Source of the DNA: Candidatus Levyibacteriota bacterium
GTDB lineage: Bacteria > Patescibacteriota > Microgenomatia > Levybacterales > UBA12049
DNA length: 39,626 nucleotides
Reading direction: 5' to 3'
Assembly (NCBI GenBank): GCA_016188975.1
Contig: JACPGQ010000031.1
Coordinates: 1 to 39,626, forward strand
Of the stretch, positions 1 through 8,886 are shown in pieces; position 1 is the first letter of the stretch; the number at the start of each line of letters is the position of its first letter. The notes beneath the pieces were generated by a model, which saw only the letters and a list, made by a program, of their open reading frames with translations, was not told the origin of the DNA and did not search any database. Both the position numbers and the translations under genes were made by a program.

Positions 1-308
1 TTACCGAGAATCCAAAAATCTAACTTAAGAGTACTCGGAAGGTGCAGTATATTGAACATACTCTCTTCGTCGATTGCTCGTCGAATCTGCTCTGGCTGAA
101 GGAGGAATTCTGAAGAAAGTTTCTCAAACAATGCTACCACCCGGTCTGCATCGTCTTTGCCCACTTCGACAATAAAATCTATGTCATGAGAGGCTCGAGG
201 TCTACCATAATAAATCACACTCCACGCACCGGTAATCATGTAGGGGATTTTCTCCCTACCTAAAAATAAAGTAACGTCCTTAAGCAGTCTTCCTTGATCT
301 GTCTCCAT
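1..308 (-). CDS. nucleotidyltransferase-like protein, truncated by window edge
   Basis: Manual reverse-strand translation METDQGRLLKDVTLFLGREKIPYMITGAWSVIYYGRPRASHDIDFIVEVGKDDADRVVALFEKL...; G-(A/G)-W/S plus DIDF pattern of minimal nucleotidyltransferases; runs off position 1. Confidence 0.7.
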   Translation of the reverse strand, partial: METDQGRLLKDVTLFLGREKIPYMITGAWSVIYYGRPRASHDIDFIVEVGKDDADRVVALFEKLSSEFLLQPEQIRRAIDEESMFNILHLPSTLKLDFWILG

Positions 309-543
309 GGAGTAACTGCGAAGCAGTGATCCCGTCTTTCCATACCCTTCTTACTGTTTGCGAAAGAGTTAGTCCAAGCCTGATTTTTTTATCACCTGAC
401 ATTTTTCTATATGCCGCTAAAAGAAAATTACTCTTTTTTTTTCACGCCCAAATAGTACCATAGCAAGAGTGCAATTTCCAGAAGCAATCGATCGATAAGC
501 AAAACAAATTTCCAAAAGAATCATCTGCTACACTATCTGCGAC

Positions 544-894
544 ATGCAAAAAAAGAAACGGTCGGTATCATTACTATTACTAAGCATACTCTCGTTAGGA
601 GTTCTTCTCTTCATGATTCTCTTCATTCCACCAAGCAAGAATGTCATTCTTTTGGGAATCCCAATCAACGTACTTTTTTTCTTTTTTCCCATACTTTTCA
701 TTTTTATCTTTTCTCTTTTATCGTTTATTTTCCAAAAAAAGAAACACGGAATCCTCGCAGGAATATTCCTCGTCGTCTACCTCCTCCTTCGGCTTTTGGG
801 TTTTACCCATATCCTTTTTCTCCTCATCCTCCTTGCCCTGCTGTTGATTCTTGAACTTTTGTTTGCAAATAAGTCTCCAAAACCTAACAGGTAG
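544..894 (+). CDS. small multi-TM membrane protein, unknown function
   Basis: 116 aa ORF with long hydrophobic segments. Confidence 0.5.
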   Translation: MQKKKRSVSLLLLSILSLGVLLFMILFIPPSKNVILLGIPINVLFFFFPILFIFIFSLLSFIFQKKKHGILAGIFLVVYLLLRLLGFTHILFLLILLALLLILELLFANKSPKPNR

Positions 895-896
895 TT

Positions 897-1041
897 GCCA
901 TCCTGAATTCATTTCAGGATCTCGCTAGGGTTAGGTATAGGTTTGGCTGCCAGTATGGTAAGAAGGTGTTCTGAGAAGGAAAACCTTTTAACTATACCTC
1001 AGAAAAGTCCTGAACTCTATGCCTTGTCCGCTCAGAATGAC
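897..1041. repeat. palindromic repeat element upstream of metG
   Basis: Starts GCCATCCTGAATTCATTTCAGGATCT and ends CAGAATGAC, the same termini as the element inside tatD (5071-5122). Confidence 0.5.
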
Positions 1042-1086
1042 AAAGCTATCCTTGCCCAATCTGAGGCTAACTGTTACAATGCAGGC

Positions 1087-2676
1087 ATGGCTAAATTCTA
1101 TGTTACAAATTCAATCCCTTACGTGAATGCGGAACCGCATATCGGGCATGCGCTTGAGTTTATCCAGTCAGATGTCGTAAATCGGTATCACCGGGTACTG
1201 GGAGATGACGTACTGTATCTTTGCGGCTCAGATGAGAATGCCATCAAAAACGTCCAGGCAGCTGAGAAGGCAGGAGAAGGAGTTCAGGAATTTATTAATA
1301 GACACGCTGAAGAGTTTCAGAAACTGGCCGAGTCCCTGGATATTCATTTTGACATCTTTCAGAAGGGGAGTGCAGAAAATCACCACAAAGCATCACAAAA
1401 ACTCTGGGATTTGTGTAACAAAAACGGCGATATCTACAAGAAAAAATATAAAGGCCTCTACTGTGTCGGGTGTGAGGAATTCAAAACGCCTAGTGAACTC
1501 AATGAAAACGGCGAATGCCCTGAGCATCCCGGCAAGAAACTCGAAGAAGTAGAAGAAGAAAATTACTTTTTCAGTCTTTCCAAATACAAAGACAGACTCC
1601 TTGCATTAATTGAGTCAAATACCTACCATATTGTCCCTGAATTTCGAAAAAACGAAATTCTTAGCTTCGCAAGGCGTGGCCTTGAGGATTTTAGTATCTC
1701 TCGGAGCAACAAACGAGCCAAGGATTGGGGAGTACCGGTACCGGGTGACCCCACACAGCGAATTTACGTCTGGTTTGATGCGCTCAATATCTACCAGAGC
1801 GGCATAGGATTTGGAGCGGACTCCGAGGGAGGAGCTCACTTACAAGGCGAAGCCGCAGACAAGCGCGGGTCATTGGGCAAAAACAAACGCACGTTAACAG
1901 AAAAAGATTACGAGCACTGGTGGCCTGCTGATTTGCATGTGATAGGAAAAGGGATAATCCGCTTTCATGCTGTCTACTGGCCGGCAATCCTCATGTCAGC
2001 TGGACTCAAGCTCCCCAAAGGACTTTTTGTCCATGAGTACTTCACGGTGAATGGACAGAAGATGTCCAAAACACTTGGCAATGTCATAAATCCTCTGGAT
2101 ATGGTTGAAAAATATGGCGCTGATGCGCTGCGCTACTACTGTCTCGCCAAAATTTCACCATTCCAGGATGGTGATTTTTCAGAAAAGAAACTAGTTGAAG
2201 CCTACAATGCTGATCTTGCAAACGGTCTTGGTAACCTCGTGGCACGGGTGGCAAAACTTGCTGAAAAGCATGATATTGTCATTTCGAATGAGTCGAAGAC
2301 GACTGATAAATCCACTGAAAGAAAGCAAGAAGATTTCTCAGCTCCGCCTCGAAATGACAATCAAAACGATCGTCATCCTGAACTCGTTTCAGAATCTCTT
2401 GATGAAAATGTTTTAAAACATTTAAACAGTTTTGAATTCAACGATGCCCTTAGTGTTATCTGGAAATGGATAAGAGATGCTGATCAAAAAATAAACCAGG
2501 AAAAACCATGGGAGCTTGAAGGAGAAAAAGCGAATAAAGTTTTGACTGAGCTTGTCGAAGTCATAGTGAAAGTTGCAACAAATCTAAAACCGTTCCTTCC
2601 CGAAGCCTCTTCAAAAATCCTCAAGCAGTTTTCTGGAAAAATCAAAAGCCAAACCCCTCTTTTTCCACGAATATAA
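1087..2676 (+). CDS. metG: methionyl-tRNA synthetase (ORF opens at 943; MAKFYVTNSIPYVNAEPHIGHA is the likely N-terminus)
   Basis: HIGH-type PHIGHALEF, zinc-knuckle CVGCEEF, KMSKTLGN. Confidence 0.93.
   Translation: MAKFYVTNSIPYVNAEPHIGHALEFIQSDVVNRYHRVLGDDVLYLCGSDENAIKNVQAAEKAGEGVQEFINRHAEEFQKLAESLDIHFDIFQKGSAENHHKASQKLWDLCNKNGDIYKKKYKGLYCVGCEEFKTPSELNENGECPEHPGKKLEEVEEENYFFSLSKYKDRLLALIESNTYHIVPEFRKNEILSFARRGLEDFSISRSNKRAKDWGVPVPGDPTQRIYVWFDALNIYQSGIGFGADSEGGAHLQGEAADKRGSLGKNKRTLTEKDYEHWWPADLHVIGKGIIRFHAVYWPAILMSAGLKLPKGLFVHEYFTVNGQKMSKTLGNVINPLDMVEKYGADALRYYCLAKISPFQDGDFSEKKLVEAYNADLANGLGNLVARVAKLAEKHDIVISNESKTTDKSTERKQEDFSAPPRNDNQNDRHPELVSESLDENVLKHLNSFEFNDALSVIWKWIRDADQKINQEKPWELEGEKANKVLTELVEVIVKVATNLKPFLPEASSKILKQFSGKIKSQTPLFPRI
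2278..2358. repeat. palindromic repeat inserted in frame in metG
   Basis: GTCATTTCGAATGAGTCGAAG...CTCCGCCTCGAAATGAC: terminal inverted repeat, encodes VISNESKTTDKSTERKQEDFSAPPRND. Confidence 0.75.
2372..2397. repeat. second (half) repeat in metG
   Basis: GTCATCCTGAACTCGTTTCAGAATCT, near-identical to the start of the tatD element GTCATCCTGAACTTATTTCAGGATCT. Confidence 0.7.
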
Positions 2677-2680
2677 GTGC

Positions 2681-3097
2681 TTACTTCTTGAGGACTTCTT
2701 GAATAATTGTTGGAAGCGTTTGGATTTTTATTTCAAACTTTAAAAGATACTTTACTACACCAAGCCTAGTAGCCTCTTTTTTTATTTCGAGATCATTGTA
2801 TCCTGTATAAAAAATGACCGGCGTATCTTTCACCTCGTCATTTTCCCGTATACTTTCTAATACTTGTATTCCCAGGATATCAGGCAAAATATGATCTAAA
2901 ATCACACAATCTGGTTTTTCTTGCAGAAGCATTTCAAATCCTGCTTTTCCCGATCCAGCAATTGAGGTGCTATGCCCACTTGCGTTCAAGACAGAGGAAA
3001 TCATCTGGGAAATCAGGGGATCATCATCGATAAGCAGAATCTTCGCCATGTCTGCCTCGGTAGAAATACTTTTTTCTACAGGCTCCATCTCAAGCAT
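2681..3097 (-). CDS. single-domain response regulator (CheY-like receiver)
   Basis: KILLIDDDPLISQMISSVL...PDCVILDHILPDILGIQVLESIR...TPVIFYTGY; receiver-domain D and DD pattern. Confidence 0.85.
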   Translation of the reverse strand: MLEMEPVEKSISTEADMAKILLIDDDPLISQMISSVLNASGHSTSIAGSGKAGFEMLLQEKPDCVILDHILPDILGIQVLESIRENDEVKDTPVIFYTGYNDLEIKKEATRLGVVKYLLKFEIKIQTLPTIIQEVLKK

Positions 3098-3137
3098 ATG
3101 CCCTCAACTAAGCACTGTCAAGCAATAAGACAGGGAG

Positions 3138-4025
3138 CTATTTATAGATCAACATCAAAATCCCAACGATAGTAACTGCAGCGCCGATGCATTTTTTAAG
3201 AATATCTTCACGCTCTTTGAAGAAAATGATGCCGAAGAAAACTGATGTGACGAGCATTCCTTGATAAATTGCATTAACCTTACTCACTTCGCCTACGTCT
3301 AGCGCAGCAAGGAAGAAATAAATCGAGCCAACATGCATCAAGATTGCTGCAATCTTAAGCCAAAGCTTTGTTCGCGCAAAACTCACGATACTCCTTCGTG
3401 CATTCTTTATGACTGCAGGAAGAAAGACAACTGATGGAAACGCACTAGCCAGAAGAATGGTAGAGTAGGAAGCTTGGGGAATTGCCGCTTTGAGAACAAT
3501 CGTATTAAACGCGAGGATAAACGCAGCAACATTTGCGTACATCGCACCTTTATCAACAAAAAATCTGCGTGGAGCAACGGTGATGCTTACTCCTAGAAAG
3601 AGTACAAAGATTCCGACATAGTCGCTTGACAGCAAATGTTCGCGTAAAAAGAAGAAGGCGACAATCGGGATCCAAATCATTCGTGTACGAGAAAGAATTG
3701 TTGAGATCGAGAGATGTGTGTACGCATGCATTTTCATAGTGAAATAGGACCCTCCGAGTTCTGTAAGTCCTACCAGAAGAAGTAAGAAAAATGTAGCAGG
3801 CTCCTGTCTTATTGAGAAGTCAAAAAGCACAACCACGCTAAAAATAACTAACCTCCCAGCCTCAAAAAACCACGCCCAGACCGCAGCATCGTCTTTATCT
3901 TTGAGAAAATACCGACAAAGCGTATTGAAGGCATTTGACAAAAGCCCGGCCAAGATTGCCAAAACGACCCACGAGCTAAGCATAAGCTGAGTATACAGCA
4001 ATATGGAGTCTGGCTTGGTAGTCAT
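3138..4025 (-). CDS. EamA/DMT-family transporter-like membrane protein
   Basis: about 10 hydrophobic segments in two repeats; FLGVSITVAPRRFF and AAVTIVGILMLI end-of-repeat motifs. Confidence 0.65.
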   Translation of the reverse strand: MTTKPDSILLYTQLMLSSWVVLAILAGLLSNAFNTLCRYFLKDKDDAAVWAWFFEAGRLVIFSVVVLFDFSIRQEPATFFLLLLVGLTELGGSYFTMKMHAYTHLSISTILSRTRMIWIPIVAFFFLREHLLSSDYVGIFVLFLGVSITVAPRRFFVDKGAMYANVAAFILAFNTIVLKAAIPQASYSTILLASAFPSVVFLPAVIKNARRSIVSFARTKLWLKIAAILMHVGSIYFFLAALDVGEVSKVNAIYQGMLVTSVFFGIIFFKEREDILKKCIGAAVTIVGILMLIYK

Positions 4026-4050
4026 TTCGATATGATATAATTCTGCTGCT

Positions 4051-4275
4051 ATGAAAAGTAAGGCAATGATAGGTTTACAAGAATACGAATTGCCCGTTGT
4101 GATCCAAGAAGATGAATCTGGAGGGTACGTGGCAACGTGTCCCTTATGGAAAGATGCATATGCTCAAGGAGAAACTATTGAAAAAGCAACAACTGAACTC
4201 TCTCAAGTCATCTTAGCTTTAGTCAAAGTTTACCAAGAAGAGCACTTACTAATCCCCTTGTTTTTTTCTCACTAA
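4051..4275 (+). CDS. HicB-like antitoxin-fold protein (orphan)
   Basis: ELPVVIQEDESGGYVATCPLWKDAYAQGETIEKATTELSQVI matches the HicB pattern. Confidence 0.7.
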   Translation: MKSKAMIGLQEYELPVVIQEDESGGYVATCPLWKDAYAQGETIEKATTELSQVILALVKVYQEEHLLIPLFFSH

Positions 4276-4322
4276 ACCAATAAGATTATCGTAAGATAGA
4301 GACAGTTATAGAATAGTTTTTT

Positions 4323-4342
4323 AAAATGATTTAAATCATTTT
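4323..4342. promoter_or_regulatory. 20-bp perfect palindrome upstream of TrpR-like gene
   Basis: AAAATGATTTAAATCATTTT. Confidence 0.6.
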
Positions 4343-4350
4343 CTCTGAGA

Positions 4351-4812
4351 ATGTCGCAGGTTTCTAAATATCCGATTTCAAAAGATATCTCGGATCGAAT
4401 CTTTGAGATCTTCCTCAAATCACTCGTGCAAATCAAAAACCAGGGTGAGGCAGAAGGCTTTATAACTGATCTTTTAACACCTACCGAAAAAATTATGCTC
4501 TCGAAACGTTTAGCAATTGCGTTTTTACTCGAGAAAAATTATAACTATAGAACTATTCAGCGGATAATTCGGGTAAGCGCTCCAACAATCAGGGCTGTAA
4601 ACGTTGCCAAACAATACGGAAGTAAAGGCTATAAAACACTCATCAACAAAATTATGCAGGAAGAAACACTAATCGTTCTTTTCGAAGAGGCAATTGCAAA
4701 ATTCCTGTCAATTACCGCTTCAGCCAGCAAAGGCAAAGGCATGTGGAAGTATCTAAGGCAACAAGTCGAAAATGAAACGAGAAAAAAGAAACGAATACGT
4801 AACTTGCTTTAA
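4351..4812 (+). CDS. Trp-repressor superfamily (YerC/YecD-like) DNA-binding protein
   Basis: FITDLLTPTEKIMLSKRLAIAFLLEKNYNYRTIQRIIRVSAPTIRAVNVAKQYGSKGY, TrpR-type HTH. Confidence 0.8.
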   Translation: MSQVSKYPISKDISDRIFEIFLKSLVQIKNQGEAEGFITDLLTPTEKIMLSKRLAIAFLLEKNYNYRTIQRIIRVSAPTIRAVNVAKQYGSKGYKTLINKIMQEETLIVLFEEAIAKFLSITASASKGKGMWKYLRQQVENETRKKKRIRNLL

Positions 4813-4832
4813 TGATTTAAATCATTAAAGCA
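4805..4832. promoter_or_regulatory. 28-bp perfect palindrome spanning the TrpR-like stop codon, upstream of tatD
   Basis: TGCTTTAATGATTTAAATCATTAAAGCA; shares AATGATTTAAATCATT with 4323-4342. Confidence 0.6.
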
Positions 4833-4853
4833 GTGCAAACTCTTGCGAACAAC

Positions 4854-5747
4854 ATGATCGATGTCCACTGCCACCTCAATTTCAAGGCCTTTACAAAAGA
4901 CTACGACGAGGTGATCAGACGTGCAGTAGATGCTGGAGTCAAACGGATTATCAATGTTGGGACATCACTTGAGTCAAGCGAATGGGCTGTGGAATTGGCT
5001 GACAAGTATCCCGAGCTCTATGCAATTGTGGGTATTCACCCTCACCATGCTGACAAGGTAACCCGAATGGGTCATCCTGAACTTATTTCAGGATCTATTG
5101 ATTCTGGACAAACCAGAATGACAAAGAAGATTCCCGATCGAGTCGGGAATGACGACCCTTATTGGATAAATAGACTTGAACAAATCGCAACGCATCAAAA
5201 AGTCATAGCAATTGGAGAAATCGGCATGGATTTTTATAGCTACAAATCAAACGGTATTGTCGATCCCGCAGCTCAGGAAGAAGTGTTTGTAAAACAAATC
5301 CAGCTCGCCCACAAACTTAAACTCCCCCTCCAAATCCACAACCGACACGCTGGCGAAAAAGTCATAGAAATTCTCAAAACCCACAACTCACTACTAACAA
5401 CTCCGCCCGGTATGTTCCACTGCTTTGCTGCTTCAAAAGAGGTCCTCAAAGATGCTCTTGAGATGGGGTTTGCAATTGGCTTTGATGGTAATGTTACGTA
5501 CCCCGGCCTGGCACCAGGAGAGACAGTAGAACTTTCTGAGCTTGCCAAGCTTACACCACTTGAGCGAATCGTCACTGAAACAGACAGTCCTTACCTCACT
5601 CCGATACCACACCGGGGCACACGAAATGAGCCTTCCTATGGTATAATTGTGGGAGAATTTTTGGCTGGTCTCAAAGGCGTTCCTTTTGATGAATTCGCTT
5701 CACAAACGGAGAAAAATGTTTATACTCTATTTACAAAACTTAAATAG
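4854..5747 (+). CDS. tatD: TatD family hydrolase (DNase)
   Basis: MIDVHCHLNF, GIHPHHAD, AIGEIGMDFY, FHCFAAS, TETDSPYLTPIPHRG. Confidence 0.92.
   Translation: MIDVHCHLNFKAFTKDYDEVIRRAVDAGVKRIINVGTSLESSEWAVELADKYPELYAIVGIHPHHADKVTRMGHPELISGSIDSGQTRMTKKIPDRVGNDDPYWINRLEQIATHQKVIAIGEIGMDFYSYKSNGIVDPAAQEEVFVKQIQLAHKLKLPLQIHNRHAGEKVIEILKTHNSLLTTPPGMFHCFAASKEVLKDALEMGFAIGFDGNVTYPGLAPGETVELSELAKLTPLERIVTETDSPYLTPIPHRGTRNEPSYGIIVGEFLAGLKGVPFDEFASQTEKNVYTLFTKLK
5071..5122. repeat. palindromic repeat inserted in frame in tatD
   Basis: GTCATCCTGAACTTATTTCAGGATCTATTGATTCTGGACAAACCAGAATGAC. Confidence 0.75.
5130..5153. repeat. second short palindrome inside tatD
   Basis: ATTCCCGATCGAGTCGGGAATGAC, inverted repeat ATTCCCGA/TCGGGAAT. 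Confidence 0.7.
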
Positions 5748-5776
5748 TTAATACAAATTAAGCAGTGATAGTGTTT

Positions 5777-5875
5777 ATCATTGCGAGGACTCGCTCTTGG
5801 CGAGAACGAAGCAATCTCATAAAATTGAAAAGTTTCTAAGAGATCGCCACGGTCGCTTTGCTCCCTCGCGATGAC
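5777..5875. repeat. intergenic GTCATTGCGAG-type palindromic repeat
   Basis: ATCATTGCGAGGA...CGAAGCAATCTCATAAAATTGAA...AGATCGCCACGGTCGC...CTCGCGATGAC; close to the 12721-12811 copy. Confidence 0.8.
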
Positions 5876-5909
5876 AGAGTAATGCAAATTACTTCTTAAT
5901 GAAAACTCT

Positions 5910-7403
5910 ATGACAACCTTTTTTGATCGACTTTTTCGCACCTATCCGATAAAAACCAGACGGTTTCTTGAGCTTGCCATAGGCACTATCACATGGATCG
6001 TTATCCTCGCTCCTCTGTGGGGATCATTTCTAGTTCCCCTCTACATAGCCTACTTTATCGTTTTTTTTGATATCTACTGGCTCTTCAAATCCTTCCATCT
6101 GGTACAGGCATCCTACATCGCGAGCAAGAAAATTAAGCAGGCAGAAAATACTGATTGGTTAAAGCGGACAAAATCCCACGATGGGTTTGAAAAAGTCCAC
6201 CACGTGTTGATTATACCAAACTACAGAGAGCGGATCGAAAAGCTTCGAGCGACCATTGAAAATCTCACGCTCCAAACCCTCTCCCTCAAAAAATTACATA
6301 TTGTCCTGGCGATGGAAGAGCGAGAAGGAGAAAGCCACGAAAAAGCGCGACTCCTTATCAAGGAGTACGGAGACACATTCGGGAGCATTTTTGCGACGTA
6401 TCATCCTGATCTTCCTGGAGAAGTCAAAGGCAAATCCTCGAACGAGGCTTACGCAGGACGAGTTGCGTATGAACAACTCTTCGTTAAGGAGCATTTTGAT
6501 ATCGAGTATGCGACAGTCACGTCTGTTGATGCAGATGCGATTTTTGATAAACAGTACTTTGCCTATCTCACCTACAAATTCCTCGCTGATGCAAGGCGCT
6601 ACAACAAATTCTGGCAATCTGCGGTTGTCTTCTACAATAACATCTGGAAAGTTCCATCCCCTACCCGCATCATTTCCTTTTTTGGCAGCCTCTGGAGAAC
6701 ATCGCTTCTGATTCAGGGAGACAGACTCATCACGCAGTCGACGTATTCACTCTCTTTCAAACTATTGAAATATATCGATTTCTGGGATACAGATGTCATT
6801 CCTGAGGATTATCGGATTTTCTTCAAGGCCTTTTACCGGATGAAGGGAAGTATTTGGGTTGAACCAATTTTTCTCAAAACGTCAATGGATGCAGCTTTCT
6901 CTCAAGGCTATTTACGAAGCCTGAAAAATAAATACCATCAAGAACGACGTTGGTCATGGGGTGTTTCAGACGATCCGCTCTTCATACAGTGGTGGCTGAC
7001 AGTCCCCAATATTCCGTTTATGCGAAAAACGTCGATGCTTTTTAATGTTCTTATTGATCATATCCTCTGGCCGACAAACTGGTTTATCATCACAGTTGCA
7101 GCAAACGTTATGCCTTTTATTAATCCAGTGTTTACGAGAACAACGCTTGGCTACAGACTTCCCGGACTTGCGGGTTTTATCCTGACGATTTGTCTTCTCG
7201 CAATCGTTGCGCTTATCTATATTGATTATAAAAATAGACCGGAAAATGCCCAGCTTCCGCTGCGAAGAAAGCTCCTTTTCCCGTTTGAGTTTATCCTTAT
7301 GCCGATTGTCGGCTTTTTCCTCTCAGCGCTCCCAGCACTGATTTCCCACACGGCCCTGATGCTTGGCAAGCGCCTTGAGTACAAAGTAACTGAAAAAGCA
7401 TAA
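5910..7403 (+). CDS. membrane-bound family 2-like glycosyltransferase
   Basis: N-terminal TM pair, HHVLIIPNYRERIEKLRATIENL, VTSVDADAIFD, C-terminal TM segments. Confidence 0.75.
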   Translation: MTTFFDRLFRTYPIKTRRFLELAIGTITWIVILAPLWGSFLVPLYIAYFIVFFDIYWLFKSFHLVQASYIASKKIKQAENTDWLKRTKSHDGFEKVHHVLIIPNYRERIEKLRATIENLTLQTLSLKKLHIVLAMEEREGESHEKARLLIKEYGDTFGSIFATYHPDLPGEVKGKSSNEAYAGRVAYEQLFVKEHFDIEYATVTSVDADAIFDKQYFAYLTYKFLADARRYNKFWQSAVVFYNNIWKVPSPTRIISFFGSLWRTSLLIQGDRLITQSTYSLSFKLLKYIDFWDTDVIPEDYRIFFKAFYRMKGSIWVEPIFLKTSMDAAFSQGYLRSLKNKYHQERRWSWGVSDDPLFIQWWLTVPNIPFMRKTSMLFNVLIDHILWPTNWFIITVAANVMPFINPVFTRTTLGYRLPGLAGFILTICLLAIVALIYIDYKNRPENAQLPLRRKLLFPFEFILMPIVGFFLSALPALISHTALMLGKRLEYKVTEKA

Positions 7404-7407
7404 AACC

Positions 7408-8886
7408 ATGCTCAAAAAAGTATTTTCTCACCCTGAATGCCGCTTCCTCTTCATACTCTTATTTGGATTTTCTCTCTTGCGCCTTCCGTCTCTTTTCGAA
7501 CCAAATTGGTATGGCGATGAAGGAATTTATCAGGTACTTGGCAGGGCGATGAATGCCGGACGTATGCTTTATTCTGAGATCTGGGATAACAAGCCTCCAC
7601 TTCTTTACGTCACCTACGCGCTCGTTGATGCAAATCATTTTCTTGTTCGGTTGCTCTCATATATCGCCGGATTATTTGCTGTGTATGGTTTTTATCTCCT
7701 CACAAAACGCTTGTTTAGCGTCCAATCAGCACGCTTTATCGCAACAACTGTCTTTGCATTTCTATTTGCAATCCCAGCAACAGAAGCAAATATCGCCAAT
7801 GCGGAGAATTTCATGCTTGTTTTTCTCATTTTTGCAGGGTTTCTGGTGTTTTCTGTCAAAGACAATCTGATGCACACTACATCCCTACAAAAACTATTTG
7901 TCGCCGGGATACTTGTAGCGGTCGCGTTTCTTTACAAGATTGTTGCCGTATTTGACTTTGCTGCATTTTTTCTCTTTCTTCTTTTTCTCTCCCTTCCAGA
8001 ACGACTCTCTTTGGTACGGACAAAAAATCTGAAAACGTACCTGCGACCTGTTCTCGTTTTTTCCGCTGGGTATATAGCCCCCATTATACTTACAGGTCTC
8101 TACTTTTTACTTGTTGGAGCGTTTGCTCCCTTCCTTACTGCAACATTCACCACTAACGTTTCCTACGTCGGCTGGAGAAACTATTTTCTGATTCCTCAGG
8201 GACTGCTTCTTGCTAAATTGCTCCTTCTTGGTCTCTTTGTTCTTTTTCTCTTTTCTAAAAGAGTTTCTTTAGGGAAAACGGCACTTTTTGTCCTTCTCTG
8301 GTTTGCATTCTCGCTTTTCGGTGTCTTTTTCTCTCAACGCCCTTATACCCACTACATTCTCATGGGTATTACGAGTTTTTCGCTACTCATAGGCCTTCTT
8401 ATTTCTGAGAAACGCTTTCGAATCCTTTCACTTATCCTGATCATAATCGGAACAGTTCTGGTTATCTCAATCTTTAAACCAATCAGACCCAAATGGCTTT
8501 TAGGCTATTACACGAATTTTATCGCATACATTGCAGGACAAAAATCTCTTACTGCCTACCAAGCATTTTTTGATAGCGATATGCCGGGTAACTATGAGAT
8601 AGCACAGTTTATCTCAAGGCATACCCAAAAAAACGACATCATTTTTATCTGGGGAAATACTGCTCAAATCTACACGCTTTCAGATACACTGCCTCCGGGA
8701 CGGTATACTGTTGCCTACCATATCACAAGTTCTCAAGCACAGGCTGAAACCCAAACCGCTATCGATCAAAAGAGAGCACGATACATTGTCTTACAATCTG
8801 GAAGTGACATCCCGCAATTCCTCTTGACAGCGTATACACAAACAGCAACAATAAGCGACGCGACAATCTATGAACGGACACGTTAA
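7408..8886 (+). CDS. PMT/ArnT-like (GT39/GT83-type) integral membrane glycosyltransferase
   Basis: GDEGIYQVLGRAMNAGRMLYSEIWDNKPPLLYVTYAL; many TM helices. Confidence 0.75.
   Translation: MLKKVFSHPECRFLFILLFGFSLLRLPSLFEPNWYGDEGIYQVLGRAMNAGRMLYSEIWDNKPPLLYVTYALVDANHFLVRLLSYIAGLFAVYGFYLLTKRLFSVQSARFIATTVFAFLFAIPATEANIANAENFMLVFLIFAGFLVFSVKDNLMHTTSLQKLFVAGILVAVAFLYKIVAVFDFAAFFLFLLFLSLPERLSLVRTKNLKTYLRPVLVFSAGYIAPIILTGLYFLLVGAFAPFLTATFTTNVSYVGWRNYFLIPQGLLLAKLLLLGLFVLFLFSKRVSLGKTALFVLLWFAFSLFGVFFSQRPYTHYILMGITSFSLLIGLLISEKRFRILSLILIIIGTVLVISIFKPIRPKWLLGYYTNFIAYIAGQKSLTAYQAFFDSDMPGNYEIAQFISRHTQKNDIIFIWGNTAQIYTLSDTLPPGRYTVAYHITSSQAQAETQTAIDQKRARYIVLQSGSDIPQFLLTAYTQTATISDATIYERTR

Noticed and set aside
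897-1086. T-box-like leader upstream of the aminoacyl-tRNA synthetase gene metG
   Set aside because: No T-box core sequence or terminator seen; the inverted repeats are better explained by the dispersed repeat family
943-1086. N-terminal 48-aa extension of MetRS as annotated by the ORF track
   Set aside because: Non-homologous, overlaps a repeat; MAKFYVTNSIPYVNAEPH is the canonical start
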